DNA of 64,000 nucleotides, from contig JAUYAK010000029.1 in NCBI GenBank assembly GCA_030693515.1, positions 23,699-87,698 on the forward strand, read 5' to 3'. The notes under the pieces were generated by a model. That model was not told where the DNA came from. It was given only the letters and a program-made list of their open reading frames with translations, and did not search any database. Shown one piece after another: positions 35,426 through 45,505 of the stretch (positions are counted from its first letter, which is position 1; each line of letters opens with the position of its first letter). Origin of the DNA: Opitutaceae bacterium (GTDB taxonomy: Bacteria; Verrucomicrobiota; Verrucomicrobiia; Opitutales; Opitutaceae). The translations under genes and the position numbers were made by a program.

Positions 35426-36247
35426 TCAGGCCGCCGGCCGCCGGACCGCGCGCACAATCAGCGCGAGGCCTGCGATGGCGAGGAAGAGGGAGTAGAACGT
35501 CCCGCGGCTGAGCCCGAACAGCAGCGACGCATCCGGCTCGCGAAAGACCTCGGCGATCATGCGCGCGACCGCGTAGGCCAGGAAGAATTCGCCGCTCAGG
35601 CGCCCCGGCTGCGTGCGCGCGACGTCGCTCCGCCAGAAGCGCCATTGCATCAGCACCAGCATCAGCAGGCCCTCGAGCGCGGCCGCGTAGAGCTGCGAGG
35701 GATGCCGCGGCACCGCGGCCTGGCCGAGCGCGCGGTCGATTTCGTTGTGGGGAAAGATGACCGCCCACGCGACGTTCGAGGCTTTGCCGACGAGCTCGCC
35801 GTTGATGAAATTCGCCAGCCGGCCAAAGAGAAATCCCGCCGGCACCGTCGTGACGACGAGATCACCGGCACTGAGGAAAGAGGTCTTTTGTTTTCGCACC
35901 CACCACCACAGGGCGAGCCCCACGCCCACAAAACCGCCATGACTGGCCATGCCGCCCTGCCATATCACGAAAAACGAGAGCGGATCGGAGATGAGGCTGC
36001 CCGGTTCGTAGAGCAGAAAATATCCGAGCCGCCCCCCCACGAGCACCCCCACGATCAGCACCGTGATGAGGTCTGAGATCGCGGTGGGGCCGTGGGGCGA
36101 GCGACCCTTTTTCCAATAGAGCCAGAGCAGCGCCACGGCCGCTGCGAAACCGGCCAGATACGCGAGACCGTAGTAGCGGATGCCAAAATTGTCCGAGAAG
36201 CGGACGAGGAACGGACTCCAGTCGTGGACCCAATGGGCGAGCGGCAT
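35426..36247 (-). CDS. lgt: Prolipoprotein diacylglyceryl transferase
   Basis: From ATG 36245-36247 the product has 273 residues and about seven membrane helices. Lgt hallmarks are FGIRYYGLAYLAGF, the signature GRLANFINGELVG, and RHPSQLYAAALEG. It transfers diacylglycerol to the lipobox Cys of lipoproteins at the inner membrane. It is divergent from gcvT. Confidence 0.95.
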   Translation of the reverse strand: MPLAHWVHDWSPFLVRFSDNFGIRYYGLAYLAGFAAAVALLWLYWKKGRSPHGPTAISDLITVLIVGVLVGGRLGYFLLYEPGSLISDPLSFFVIWQGGMASHGGFVGVGLALWWWVRKQKTSFLSAGDLVVTTVPAGFLFGRLANFINGELVGKASNVAWAVIFPHNEIDRALGQAAVPRHPSQLYAAALEGLLMLVLMQWRFWRSDVARTQPGRLSGEFFLAYAVARMIAEVFREPDASLLFGLSRGTFYSLFLAIAGLALIVRAVRRPAA

Positions 36248-36348
36248 GACCAAACCGTGGCCGCGCCGTGCGCCCGCGCGCAATGCTGAACCCACCGGGG
36301 CGAAATCAGCCTTGCGGCGCGCGCCGCGCGACCCGCACCTTTCCGCGC

Positions 36349-37445
<1,097 letters not shown>

Positions 37446-37449
<4 letters not shown>

Positions 37450-37500
37450 GTCGGGCTTTACGCCCGACATTTTCATTGTCGGGGATAAACCCCGACCTAC
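37446..37500. repeat. Hairpin element between gcvT and gcvH (GTAGG...CCTAC)
   Basis: The arms 37446-37468 and 37478-37500 are imperfect inverse copies beginning GTAGGTCGGG and ending CCCGACCTAC. The gcvT stop codon is bases 2-4 of the element. Confidence 0.88.
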
Positions 37501-37515
37501 AGATTGAATTTCCGC

Positions 37516-37899
37516 ATGAGCCACATCCCCGCTGACCTTCGCTACGCCAAATCGCACGAATGGGTGCGCGCCGAATCCGACGGCACCGTCACCATCGGCA
37601 TCACCGACTACGCGCAAAATTCCCTCGGCGACATCACCTACGTGCAGGTGCCCAAGGTCGGCGCGACGCTCAAGGCCGGCGAGACATTCGGCGTCGTCGA
37701 GTCCGTCAAGGCCGCGAGCGATCTCTATCTGCCGATCGCGGGCACCGTGGTGGCGGTGAACCCCGCGCTCGACAGCGCCCCCGAGACGGTGAACCGCGCG
37801 CCCTATGCCGAAGGCTGGATGTTGCGCGTGAAGCCCGCCGACGCCGGCAGTGTGGCCGCGCTGCTCGACGCCGCGGCCTACACCAAGCTCGTGAGCTAA
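37516..37899 (+). CDS. gcvH: Glycine cleavage system H protein
   Basis: The 127-residue product has the lipoyl-domain sequence with the lipoylated Lys in [11 protein letters not shown] and the N-terminal [20 protein letters not shown]. It shuttles the aminomethyl intermediate between the P and T proteins. ATG 37516 gives the normal length. The P protein gene, often next in the operon, is absent here and must lie elsewhere; a repeat and the mutS-linked mosaic follow instead. Confidence 0.97.
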   Translation: MSHIPADLRYAKSHEWVRAESDGTVTIGITDYAQNSLGDITYVQVPKVGATLKAGETFGVVESVKAASDLYLPIAGTVVAVNPALDSAPETVNRAPYAEGWMLRVKPADAGSVAALLDAAAYTKLVS

Positions 37900-37923
37900 G
37901 AGGCGTCGAAAAAGTCGCTGAAA

Positions 37924-38008
37924 GGTGGCGGGCGGCTCTCCGAGCCGCCCTGAGTGTGAGCCGCGGCTCGCCCTTGAACCCAGGCCGGCGCGGAGAGCCG
38001 GCCCCACC
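37924..38008. repeat. Intergenic hairpin element (GGTGG...CCACC type)
   Basis: The left part GGTGGCGGGCGGCTCTCCGA pairs imperfectly with a right part CGGAGAGCCGGCCCCACC. It lies just after gcvH and ends 15 bases before the mutS-tail remnant. Confidence 0.75.
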
Positions 38009-38023
38009 GTTTCCACCAGGCTT

Positions 38024-38077
38024 TCAGAGCAAGCCGAGTTGCGAATCGGCGGCCGGGGCGACGGAGATTGTTTTTTG
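38024..38077 (-). pseudogene. Remnant of a mutS 3' end (about 15 codons)
   Basis: Read on the minus strand this ends ISVAPAADSQLGLL-stop, closely matching the intact MutS tail [14 protein letters not shown] and that of the fragment at 39098. The similarity fades upstream of about 38080. The last five residues are a beta-clamp-binding-type motif (QLGLL). An open frame continues to 38302 but its upstream part matches nothing I recognise. The remaining 38081-38291 holds no gene I can support and may carry the promoter of the antitoxin gene. Confidence 0.6.
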
Positions 38078-38291
38078 GCCACGCTCGCTGCGGTGGCCTG
38101 CGGCGCTGACGGCCCGTGCATCGAGTCGCACGTCGAGCCCGCCAAGGGCATCGGCGACGATCCGAAGCAGGCGCTCACGCCGGAGGTCCTCAGGAAAACC
38201 ATCACGCAGGCGCGGCAGCTCTGGGCGATTCAGCGCGACCCTCCGGAGGCTGAGGAACGTGCGCTTGACGAATGTGGCTGCATGAGGCCAC

Positions 38292-38639
38292 ATGGGCGCC
38301 ATGAAGAAGAAAAAGACCTCAACCCACGTGCTCGGGATTCAGCCGACCAAGCGGGTGACCGCCGCGCAGATCCGCGAGGATGGAAAAATCTACGGCCTGC
38401 GCCGCGACGCGCTGGGTGTGCGCGAGGCCAAGAACCAGCTTTCCAGCCTCCTTCAGCGGGCCGCCGGCGGGGAGGAAATCGTGATCACGAGCGACGGGGT
38501 GCCCGCCGCCATGATCGTGCGCTACAAGCCGGTGATTCGAGGGAAACCTTTCAAGCCGCATTGGAAATTGCTCCGATCGATGCCGATGACTTCGGATTCG
38601 ACCGTGCTCATTCGGAAGATGCGGGACGCGGGTTATTGA
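38292..38639 (+). CDS. Phd/YefM-type antitoxin
   Basis: The 115-residue product contains the prevent-host-death fold (VREAKNQLSSLLQRAAGGEEIVITSDGVPAAMIV split across about residues 43-76). It is preceded by an unusually long, Lys-rich N-terminal part. A GAGG sequence lies five bases before ATG 38292; ATG 38301 is an alternative. A PIN toxin gene starts 26 bases later. The antitoxin should bind the toxin through its C-terminus and repress the operon. Confidence 0.85.
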   Translation: MGAMKKKKTSTHVLGIQPTKRVTAAQIREDGKIYGLRRDALGVREAKNQLSSLLQRAAGGEEIVITSDGVPAAMIVRYKPVIRGKPFKPHWKLLRSMPMTSDSTVLIRKMRDAGY

Positions 38640-38665
38640 GTGAGCCGCGCAACGCGGCTGATGAC

Positions 38666-39085
38666 ATGTATCTCGATTCTTCCGTGTTGGTGAAGCTCTA
38701 CGTCGCCGAACCGGATTCGGCGGCGTGCAGCGAAGGAGTAGCTGGTTCGGGCATCGCCTCGTCGGCGCTGGCCTATGGCGAGGTTTGCGCGGCGCTGCTG
38801 GCCAAGGAGCGTGCGGATGAAATCACGGCGGAGGTGCGCCATGCAGCGTGGGCCGCATTTTTGGAGGACATCGACGCGGGCGTGCTGACCCTTTTTGATC
38901 TGAATGCGATCACCGTGCGCGATGCGACGGTGGTGATGGAAGAAGTTCATCCCCACGTCTCGCTCCGCACGCTCGATGCGCTCCATTTGGCGACGTATCG
39001 CATTGCCAACACCGGGGCACTCTACACGGCGGACAAACGGATGAAGGCGGCGGCCAGATTTCTCGAGTTCGAGTTGGCTGAATAG
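38666..39085 (+). CDS. PIN-domain ribonuclease toxin (VapC-like)
   Basis: From ATG 38666 the 139-residue product has the PIN acidic residues: Asp in MYLDSSVLVKLYV, Glu in ALAYGEV, Asp in RTLDALHLATY and Asp in LYTADKRM. VapC toxins cleave specific RNAs such as tRNAs or rRNA. The partner is of Phd rather than VapB type. The end of this gene lies 12 bases from the mutS 3' fragment. Confidence 0.9.
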   Translation: MYLDSSVLVKLYVAEPDSAACSEGVAGSGIASSALAYGEVCAALLAKERADEITAEVRHAAWAAFLEDIDAGVLTLFDLNAITVRDATVVMEEVHPHVSLRTLDALHLATYRIANTGALYTADKRMKAAARFLEFELAE

Positions 39086-39097
39086 GCTCGGCGCGGT

Positions 39098-39406
39098 TTA
39101 CAGCAGGCTGAGCTGGGAATCATCGGCCGGCGCGACGCTGATTTTCTTCTTCGGCTTCGCCGTTGGCGCGGCGGCGGGGAGCGTGACGTCGGTGTCGTCG
39201 CGCTCTAATTTCGCGAGGATGGTCTTGGCGCGATCAATCACGCTGAGAGGCAGGCCGGCGAGGCGGGCGACTTGGATGCCGTAGCTGCGGTCGGCGGCGC
39301 CGGGGACCACGCGGCGCACGAAGACGATCTCGTCGTTCCACTCCTTCACGGCGACGGAGAAGTTGCGCAGGCGCGGAAGGTGTTTCTCGAGCTGCGTGAG
39401 CTCCTG
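39098..39406 (-). pseudogene. mutS 3'-end fragment (last ~100 codons)
   Basis: This stretch encodes [20 protein letters not shown] and continues through the MutS C-terminus to QLSLL-stop. It is very close to the end of the intact gene at 42862-45441: the first ~75 residues differ at few positions and the linker before the tail differs more. Homology stops abruptly at 39406, just before a terminator. It has no start region or ATPase motifs and so cannot be functional. It lies in the same orientation as mutS. Confidence 0.9.
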
Positions 39407-39414
39407 AGTGTCGC

Positions 39415-39445
39415 AAAAAAGCCCGCTCCAAGGATGTGGAGCGGG
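39415..39445 (-). terminator. Rho-independent terminator of the hydrolase gene
   Basis: On the minus strand a 9-bp stem (CCCGCTCCA / TGGAGCGGG) with a 6-base loop is followed by G or C and then six T. It lies 24 bases downstream of the stop of the hydrolase gene at 39470. Confidence 0.88.
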
Positions 39446-39469
39446 TGATGTGAACGAATTGAGAATCCC

Positions 39470-40534
39470 TTACTTCAGGTTCTTCTCAAAGAATGCAGTG
39501 ATCTGGTTGAAGGGAATCTTTTCCGAGCGGTCGTAGAGATCGACATGGTTCGCACCGGGAATGATTAGCAGTTCCTTCGGTTGCGCCGCGGCGGCGTAGG
39601 CGGTTTCGCTGAAGTAGCGTGAGTGCGCTTTTTCACCGTGAATGAAGAGAATCGGCCGCGGCGAAATTTCCGCGATGTAGGTCAGGAGCGGCATATTCAT
39701 GAACGACAGCGGCGTCGTGACCGACCAAGCGTTGCCCGAATTGACCGCGCGCGGATGGAACCCGCGCGGCGTCCGGTAGTAGTCGTGGTAGTCCACCAGG
39801 AACTGGGCTTCGCCACCCTTCAGATCGTTGTAGGGCGGTTGATAGGCGGGCGCGCCCTTCTCGGCGTCCTGCCAACGCAGTTGGCTGAGCTGCTCCAGCA
39901 TTTGGGTGCGCTGCTCGAGGGTCACACTGTCGTTGTAGCCCTTCGACATCACGCGGGTCATGTCATACATGGTGCTGGTCACGACGGCCTTGATGCGTTT
40001 GTCCACCGCGGTGGCATTCAGCGCCATGCCGCCCCAGCCGCAAATGCCGATGATGCCGATGCGATTCCGGTTCACCCGCGCGTTCAGCCCGAGGAAATCC
40101 ACCGCGGCGCTGAAGTCCTCGGTGTTGATGTCGGGCGAGGCAATGTTGCGAGGCTCGCCGCCGCTCTCCCCGGTGTAGGACGGATCGAATGCAAGGGAAA
40201 CGAAGCCGCGCGCGGCCATCGTATTCGCATAGAGTCCGGAAGACTGCTCCTTGACCGCGCCGAACGGACCGCTGATCGCCAGCGCCGGCAGCGGTTTGCC
40301 GTCGTGATTCTTCGGCATGTAGAGGTCGCCGGTGAGGCGGATGCCATAACGGTTGACGAAGGTGACCTTCTTCCGCGTGACCTGGTCGCTAAGGGCGAAG
40401 GTGTAGTGGTCGGATGCAGTGGCGGTATTCATGGCGATGGTGGTTGCGTGAGAGGTGGCGTTTTGAGCGTGGGCCGCGCCGAAAAAGAGGACCGTGCCTG
40501 CGGCGAATGACGTGATGAATTTCGGGAGTTTCAT
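39470..40534 (-). CDS. Secreted alpha/beta hydrolase with Cys at the nucleophile position
   Basis: The 354-residue product has a signal peptide (KFITSFAAGTVLFFGAAHA) and an alpha/beta hydrolase fold. The nucleophile elbow reads GICGWGGMAL, with Cys in place of Ser as in dienelactone-hydrolase-type enzymes. An Asp/Glu candidate is in LFIHGEKAHSR and the His in IPGANHVDLYD. The substrate is unknown. Transcription ends at the terminator at 39415-39445. The upstream neighbour on the same strand is an AraC regulator. Confidence 0.87.
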   Translation of the reverse strand: MKLPKFITSFAAGTVLFFGAAHAQNATSHATTIAMNTATASDHYTFALSDQVTRKKVTFVNRYGIRLTGDLYMPKNHDGKPLPALAISGPFGAVKEQSSGLYANTMAARGFVSLAFDPSYTGESGGEPRNIASPDINTEDFSAAVDFLGLNARVNRNRIGIIGICGWGGMALNATAVDKRIKAVVTSTMYDMTRVMSKGYNDSVTLEQRTQMLEQLSQLRWQDAEKGAPAYQPPYNDLKGGEAQFLVDYHDYYRTPRGFHPRAVNSGNAWSVTTPLSFMNMPLLTYIAEISPRPILFIHGEKAHSRYFSETAYAAAAQPKELLIIPGANHVDLYDRSEKIPFNQITAFFEKNLK

Positions 40535-40663
40535 GATTGAGTCCCGACGATACCCGAAGCGCGTTCGCCGTGCGCCCGGTTGGTTGCTTCACCTTTAGTC
40601 CTGTTGCTCGAATCAGCTCGCGCTCAGCGAGCGAACCCTCGCGCGAGCGACGCCACCGCGGCG

Positions 40664-41569
40664 TCACGGTTGCCGTCTATACTCGCTCGGCGTCATGCCG
40701 GCTTCGCGCCGGAAAACCTGGGCGAAATGGCTCGCACTCGAAAATCCCAAATCGACTGCGATCGCGATCACGCTTTCCTTGGTCTCGCGCAACCGTCGCC
40801 GCGCCTCGTTCATGCGCGCGGTCATTTGATACTTCGCAGGCGCGACGCCGGTGGCCTGCTTGAAGAGACGGTGAAAGTGAAACTTGCTCAGACCGGCCAT
40901 GACCGCGAGCCGGTCCAGGTCGAACTCCTCGTCGAGGTGCATCTCGATCCAGTCGGTCACCTGCTTGAGCTTGAAGCCCGGCAGCGACGCGCTTTCGCCC
41001 ATGGGCTTTTTCGGAATCTCCGCGTAGTGCCGGGCAAGATGAGTCGCGATTAGCTGCGCGAGTCCCTGGACGCGCAGCACACTGGCCCGGCGCGCGATCA
41101 ACTCTTGGCGCACTCCCTCCATCATCCAACTCAGGTCGGGGTCGGTGAAGGCGGACAAATCCCGCAATCGCACCTGCGTGGCCTTCGCGCCGAAGACTTC
41201 TTCCATGGCGCGCTTGAGCAATGGCAACTCGACGAATGTCATCATCGAGAGGAACGGCTCGGGCGTGAGCGCTTTCCATCGGCACTCGTAAGGTCCGCCG
41301 CCCGTCGTCAGGAAAAACGAGCCTTTCTTGATGCGGTGCGTGATCCACGGCCCGTTACCTTCGCGCTCCTGAAACTCGGCTTCGCCCGAGAAGGTCCACG
41401 CCAGGTAGGGCTCGCTCACGCCCGGCATTTCCAGCGCCTCCGTCTCTCGCAGCGGCTCGGTAATCCACGCCTTCAGGTCGCGCCACGCTTTGCCCCGACT
41501 CGGGCGAAGGCACTTCGACTTCGTGTAAGGCAGGTAGGCTTCTGCGGAGGTTTTGTCCGGAATCGGCAT
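40664..41569 (-). CDS. AraC-family transcriptional regulator
   Basis: The 301-residue product has an AraC N-terminal sensor domain of cupin type (YLAWTFSGEAEFQERE; SFFLTTGGGPYECRW) and two C-terminal helix-turn-helix motifs (DLDRLAVMAGLSKFHFHRLF and VIAIAVDLGFSSASHFAQVF). It lies between the hydrolase gene it probably controls and a divergent cupin gene. A 20-base-period direct repeat in the divergent gap is a candidate binding site. Confidence 0.92.
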   Translation of the reverse strand: MPIPDKTSAEAYLPYTKSKCLRPSRGKAWRDLKAWITEPLRETEALEMPGVSEPYLAWTFSGEAEFQEREGNGPWITHRIKKGSFFLTTGGGPYECRWKALTPEPFLSMMTFVELPLLKRAMEEVFGAKATQVRLRDLSAFTDPDLSWMMEGVRQELIARRASVLRVQGLAQLIATHLARHYAEIPKKPMGESASLPGFKLKQVTDWIEMHLDEEFDLDRLAVMAGLSKFHFHRLFKQATGVAPAKYQMTARMNEARRRLRETKESVIAIAVDLGFSSASHFAQVFRREAGMTPSEYRRQP

Positions 41570-41670
41570 TGGGCTCTCGTGACATTAAATGATCTGTGGT
41601 CCCCTCTTAGTAGCGCCAGCAAACAGCGGCGTGAGTTCGGAGTCCAGCGCCCCGCGCTAGGTGTCCGTTT

Positions 41671-41702
41671 TGAGCAACCAGGTGACAGTCTGAGCAACCA
41701 GC
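41671..41702. promoter_or_regulatory. Direct repeats, candidate AraC-type operator
   Basis: TGAGCAACCAG occurs at 41671 and again at 41691 (the second continues TGAGCAACCAGCC). The 20-base spacing is about two helical turns, as expected for a dimer of an AraC regulator. It lies 40 bases upstream of the cupin gene and about 100 bases from the start of the araC-type gene. Confidence 0.5.
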
Positions 41703-41740
41703 CGCGCGCGGCAAAGGCCGCGATGGAGTAGATTCACGGC

Positions 41741-42271
41741 ATGACAACGCAAAGCGACACCACCGGACAGATCCACCGCCGCGCTTTCCTTAAAACCGCC
41801 GCCGCCGTGGTGGCGGGCACTGCGCTTCTCCGCGCACAGCAAAGCAACCCAACGACGAAAAGTCATACCATGGAAATTCAAATCACCCGCACAGGTTCGA
41901 AGCCGTCCGTCAAAGGGCCTGCAGACTGGTTCACCGGCACCACACGCATTGATCCCCTGTTCGATCCCACTGAATCGGCGCGCGCCGGCGCGGCGCACGT
42001 TACCTTTGAACCCGGTGCTCGCACGGCCTGGCACACCCATCCACTCGGTCAAAGGCTGATCGTCACCTCCGGACTCGGATGGGTGCAGGGTGAAGGCAGC
42101 CCCGTGCAGGAAATCCGTCCGGGCGATGTCGTCTGGTTCCCGCCCGGCCTGAGACACTGGCACGGCGCCACGCCCACCACCGCGATGACGCACATCGCAA
42201 TCCAAGAGCAGCTCAACGGCAAAGTCGTCGACTGGATGGAAAAGGTCACCGACGAGCAATATCGCCGATGA
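41741..42271 (+). CDS. Cupin-domain protein with Tat-type leader
   Basis: The 176-residue product has a twin-arginine leader ([19 protein letters not shown]) and a single cupin with metal ligands in [13 protein letters not shown] and a later HWHGA. Such proteins occur as small dioxygenases or isomerases, often next to aldo/keto reductases or hydrolases. It overlaps the following gene by four bases (ATGA). Confidence 0.87.
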   Translation: MTTQSDTTGQIHRRAFLKTAAAVVAGTALLRAQQSNPTTKSHTMEIQITRTGSKPSVKGPADWFTGTTRIDPLFDPTESARAGAAHVTFEPGARTAWHTHPLGQRLIVTSGLGWVQGEGSPVQEIRPGDVVWFPPGLRHWHGATPTTAMTHIAIQEQLNGKVVDWMEKVTDEQYRR

Positions 42272-42711
42272 GAACCGCACTCTTGTGGCTCGGTTGCCTG
42301 AGCATGATCGTCGCGGCGCCAACCCGCGCAGCCGCCGATGGTAAGTCCGAATCAAGAACGATGACCTCAATCACAATTCGGATCGGAGAGAAAACGTTTA
42401 CGGCGCGCCTTGAGGACAATCCTACTGCCGAGGCCTTCAAGAAGATGCTTCCGCTCACCGTCAGGATGAGAGACCTGAACGAAAACGAGAAAGTGATCGA
42501 GTTGCCGTCTAACCTCCCCGGGGAAACGCTGAATCCGAAATCCATTCAGACTGGTGACCTCATGATCTGGAGTTCGCGCAGCCTCGTGCTCTTCTATAAG
42601 ACCTTTCCCACGCGCTACAGTTACTTCAGGCTTGGGCGCATCGAGAACACGCGCGGGCTGACGGAGGCCATCGGTTCGGGAAGCGTCACCGTCACATTCG
42701 AGATACCGTAA
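42268..42711 (+). CDS. Cyclophilin-like fold protein, secreted
   Basis: The 147-residue product has a signal peptide ([19 protein letters not shown]). Its core matches the cyclophilin-like family: [20 protein letters not shown], then [15 protein letters not shown] and [14 protein letters not shown], ending [15 protein letters not shown]. Members are not known to be isomerases. It is translationally coupled to the cupin gene by the ATGA overlap. Confidence 0.85.
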   Translation: MRTALLWLGCLSMIVAAPTRAAADGKSESRTMTSITIRIGEKTFTARLEDNPTAEAFKKMLPLTVRMRDLNENEKVIELPSNLPGETLNPKSIQTGDLMIWSSRSLVLFYKTFPTRYSYFRLGRIENTRGLTEAIGSGSVTVTFEIP

Positions 42712-42861
42712 GGCACGTCGAGGTAGCGGAACAATTCCACTGCTTTGATGGCGAAACGGCGGGAGGAAACATTTTAGGTCCGCCGGAGCCAAAGGAAGGT
42801 TATGTGCGTCCGCGCGCGGCTTCGAACTGCCACCGCGGACTTCGTTGAGCACCTGGATCAC

Positions 42862-45441
42862 TCACAGCAAACTAAGCTGCGAGTCGTCCGCTGGCGCGAC
42901 CGTGATTTTCTTCCTCGGCTTCGCCTGCGGTGCGGGCAGCGAGACCGACGTGTCGTCGCTCTCCAACTTCGCGAGGATGGTCTTGGCGCGGTCGATCACG
43001 CTGAGGGGCAGGCCGGCGAGGCGGGCGACTTGGATGCCGTAGCTGCGGTCGGCGGCGCCGGGAATCACGCGGCGGACGAAGACGATCTCGTCGTTCCACT
43101 CTTTCACGGCGACGGAGAAGTTGCGGAGGCGCGGGAGGTGTTTCTCGAGCTGAGTCAGCTCCTGGTAGTGCGTCGCGAAGAGCGTGCGGGGGCCGCGCTC
43201 GGGGCCGCGGTGCAGGTGCTCGACGACGGCCCACGCGATCGAGAGGCCGTCGTAGGTCGAGGTGCCGCGGCCGATCTCGTCGAGGATGATGAGGGAGCGC
43301 TCGGTGGCGTGGTTGAGGATGTTGGCGGTCTCGTTCATCTCGACCATGAAAGTCGAGTTGCCCCGCGCAAGGTCGTCGCTGGCGCCGACGCGGGAGAAAA
43401 TCCGATCGACGAGGCCGACGCGCGCGGACTTCGCGGGCACCCAGCAGCCGACCTGCGCCATGAGCGTGATGAGCGCGATCTGGCGGATGTAGGTGGATTT
43501 GCCGGCCATGTTGGGGCCGGTGAGCAAGACGAGCTGCGCGTCGTCGCAGGCGAGCAGCGTGTCGTTGGGCACGAAGGCGGCGCTGGTGCCGCGGGCGAGC
43601 GTGGCCTCGGGCGAGCGGAGGACTTGCTCGACGACGGGGTGGCGGCCCTCGGTGATTTCGAGCGTGTCGCCTTCGTCGAGCTCGGGGCGCGCGTAATTCC
43701 ACTCACGGGCGAGCAGCGCCCAGCCGGCGAGCACGTCGATCTCGGCGAGGGCGTCGGCGGTGCGCGCGAGGGCGAGCGATTCGTCGAGCACGGCGGCGAC
43801 GAGGGTGTTGAAGAGTTCGAGTTCGCGCGCGAGGGCGTTTTCCTCGGCGTGGAAGATTTCCTTTTCCTTCTGCTTGAGCCCCTCGGTCACGTAGCGCTCG
43901 CCGCCCACGGTCGTCTGCCGGCGGATGTAGTCGGCGGGGACGAGGTGGAGGTTGGCCTTGGTGATCTCGATGTAGTAGCCAAAATTGTTCGTGAACCTGA
44001 CCTTGAGGCTGCGGATGCCGGTGCGCTCCTGCTCGGTGCGCTCGAGATCGGAGAGCCACGTGCGGTTGCCGCTGGTGAGCGCGCGGAGCTCGTCGAGGCG
44101 GGCATCGTGGCCGGTGGCGATGGCGTTGCCGTCGGCGATGTCGTTCGGGAGCTCGGCGGCGAGGGCGGAAGCCAGGAGCTGGCGCAAGCCGGGCAGCTCG
44201 TGGAGCTGGGCGCTGAGGGCGGAGAGTTGGGCGTCGGGACCGAAGGCGGCGAGGGCGGCGCGCAGGGTGGGGAGCTGGGCGAGGGTGTCGCGGATGCCGC
44301 CGAGTTCGCGGGGATTGCGGAGGCGGTTTTGGAGGCGGCCGAGGATGCGCGGGATGTCGCGCACGGTGCCGAGCAGCTCGTGGACCTCGGCGAGGCGCGG
44401 GGGTTGTGCGAGCAGTTCGCCCACGATGGTCTGGCGGCGGCGCATCGGGGCGAGGTCGAGGGTGGGGGCGGCGAGCCAGCGCTCCAGGAGGCGCGCGCCA
44501 GCGGCGGTGGTGGTGCGGTTGATCGCGTGGAGCAGCGAGCCGTCGCGCGTGCCGCGGCTGGAGGAGAAAATTTCCAGGTTCCGCAGGGTCGCGGGGTCGA
44601 GGAGCAGCGTGCGGGTGCTGCGGTATTCCTGCAGGCCGCGGAGGTTCTCGGGTTTGGCGCAGAGGTTTTCCGTCGCGTAGTGGACGAGCGCGCCGGCGGG
44701 CCCGAGGCCGGGGTGCGAGGGCGCGAGGCCGAAGCCCTCGAGGTTGAGCACGCCCAGCGTGTCCATCACGGTCTTGGCGCCGCTGGAGGAATCAAAGTGG
44801 TAGCCGGGCAGCTCGGAGACGAGCCGCTCGGCGCAGAACCCGTGCAACGCGTGCAGCGCAGTCTGATCGTGCGGCGCGGCGGCCCAGCGCTCGCGTTCGC
44901 CCTCAATGATGAGCAATTCGGCGGGATCGAGGGCGGTGAGGACGGGAAGGAGATTCGCGATGCTGGCATCGCTCGCGACGCGGAACTCGCCCGTGGAGAG
45001 ATCGAGCCACGCGGCGTGCAGCCCGCGTTTGTCGATCGCGAGGGCGGCGAGGTAGTGGTTGCGGGCGGCGTCGAGCTGGTTGGCGGCCAGCGTGGTGCCG
45101 GGCGAGAGGATGCGCGTGAGCTGGCGGCGCACGAGCTTGCCGGCCTTGGCGGGCTCGGCCTGGTCGCAGATGGCGACCTTTTTGCCGGCGGCGAGGAGCT
45201 TGTTGACGTAGTTGTCGAGCGCCTGCGAGGGCAGGCCGGCCATCGGATGGTCCTGGCGCTTGGTGAGCGTGAGGCCGAGGAGCTTGGAGGCGGCGACGGC
45301 GTCCTCGAAGAACAGCTCGTAGAAGTCGCCCAGCCGAAACAGCAGGAGCGTGTCGCGCGGGAGGCCGCGCTTCACCTCGAAATACTGCTGCATCATCGGC
45401 GTGAGCTTCGCGTCGGACATGGAAGCGGCGAACTTGCCCAT
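42862..45441 (-). CDS. mutS: DNA mismatch repair protein MutS
   Basis: The 859-residue product has the mismatch-recognition Phe/Glu motif (LLLFRLGDFYELFFEDA), core and clamp domains. Its ABC-type ATPase has Walker A TGPNMAGKSTYIRQIALI, Walker B SLIILDEIGRGTSTYDGLS and ATHYQEL. The tail ends QLSLL, a beta-clamp-binding-type motif. The start is taken at ATG 45439-45441; ATG 45418-45420 is an alternative. The 3' end is duplicated in the same orientation at 39098-39406 and, in part, at 38024, with accessory genes between the copies. Confidence 0.95.
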   Translation of the reverse strand: MGKFAASMSDAKLTPMMQQYFEVKRGLPRDTLLLFRLGDFYELFFEDAVAASKLLGLTLTKRQDHPMAGLPSQALDNYVNKLLAAGKKVAICDQAEPAKAGKLVRRQLTRILSPGTTLAANQLDAARNHYLAALAIDKRGLHAAWLDLSTGEFRVASDASIANLLPVLTALDPAELLIIEGERERWAAAPHDQTALHALHGFCAERLVSELPGYHFDSSSGAKTVMDTLGVLNLEGFGLAPSHPGLGPAGALVHYATENLCAKPENLRGLQEYRSTRTLLLDPATLRNLEIFSSSRGTRDGSLLHAINRTTTAAGARLLERWLAAPTLDLAPMRRRQTIVGELLAQPPRLAEVHELLGTVRDIPRILGRLQNRLRNPRELGGIRDTLAQLPTLRAALAAFGPDAQLSALSAQLHELPGLRQLLASALAAELPNDIADGNAIATGHDARLDELRALTSGNRTWLSDLERTEQERTGIRSLKVRFTNNFGYYIEITKANLHLVPADYIRRQTTVGGERYVTEGLKQKEKEIFHAEENALARELELFNTLVAAVLDESLALARTADALAEIDVLAGWALLAREWNYARPELDEGDTLEITEGRHPVVEQVLRSPEATLARGTSAAFVPNDTLLACDDAQLVLLTGPNMAGKSTYIRQIALITLMAQVGCWVPAKSARVGLVDRIFSRVGASDDLARGNSTFMVEMNETANILNHATERSLIILDEIGRGTSTYDGLSIAWAVVEHLHRGPERGPRTLFATHYQELTQLEKHLPRLRNFSVAVKEWNDEIVFVRRVIPGAADRSYGIQVARLAGLPLSVIDRAKTILAKLESDDTSVSLPAPQAKPRKKITVAPADDSQLSLL

Positions 45442-45505
45442 GGAAACTGGGGAATACACGGAAATTTTTTTTGCCGCGCGCGCCGCCGCCTGAGACGGTC
45501 CCGCC

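Noticed and set aside
36248-36348. Glycine riboswitch upstream of gcvT
   Set aside because: None of the conserved glycine aptamer core could be found in the 100-base gap.
38024-38302. A 92-codon frame ending in QLGLL as a real gene
   Set aside because: Only the last ~15 codons match anything (the MutS tail); the rest overlaps the antitoxin upstream region and looks random, so it is treated as a remnant.
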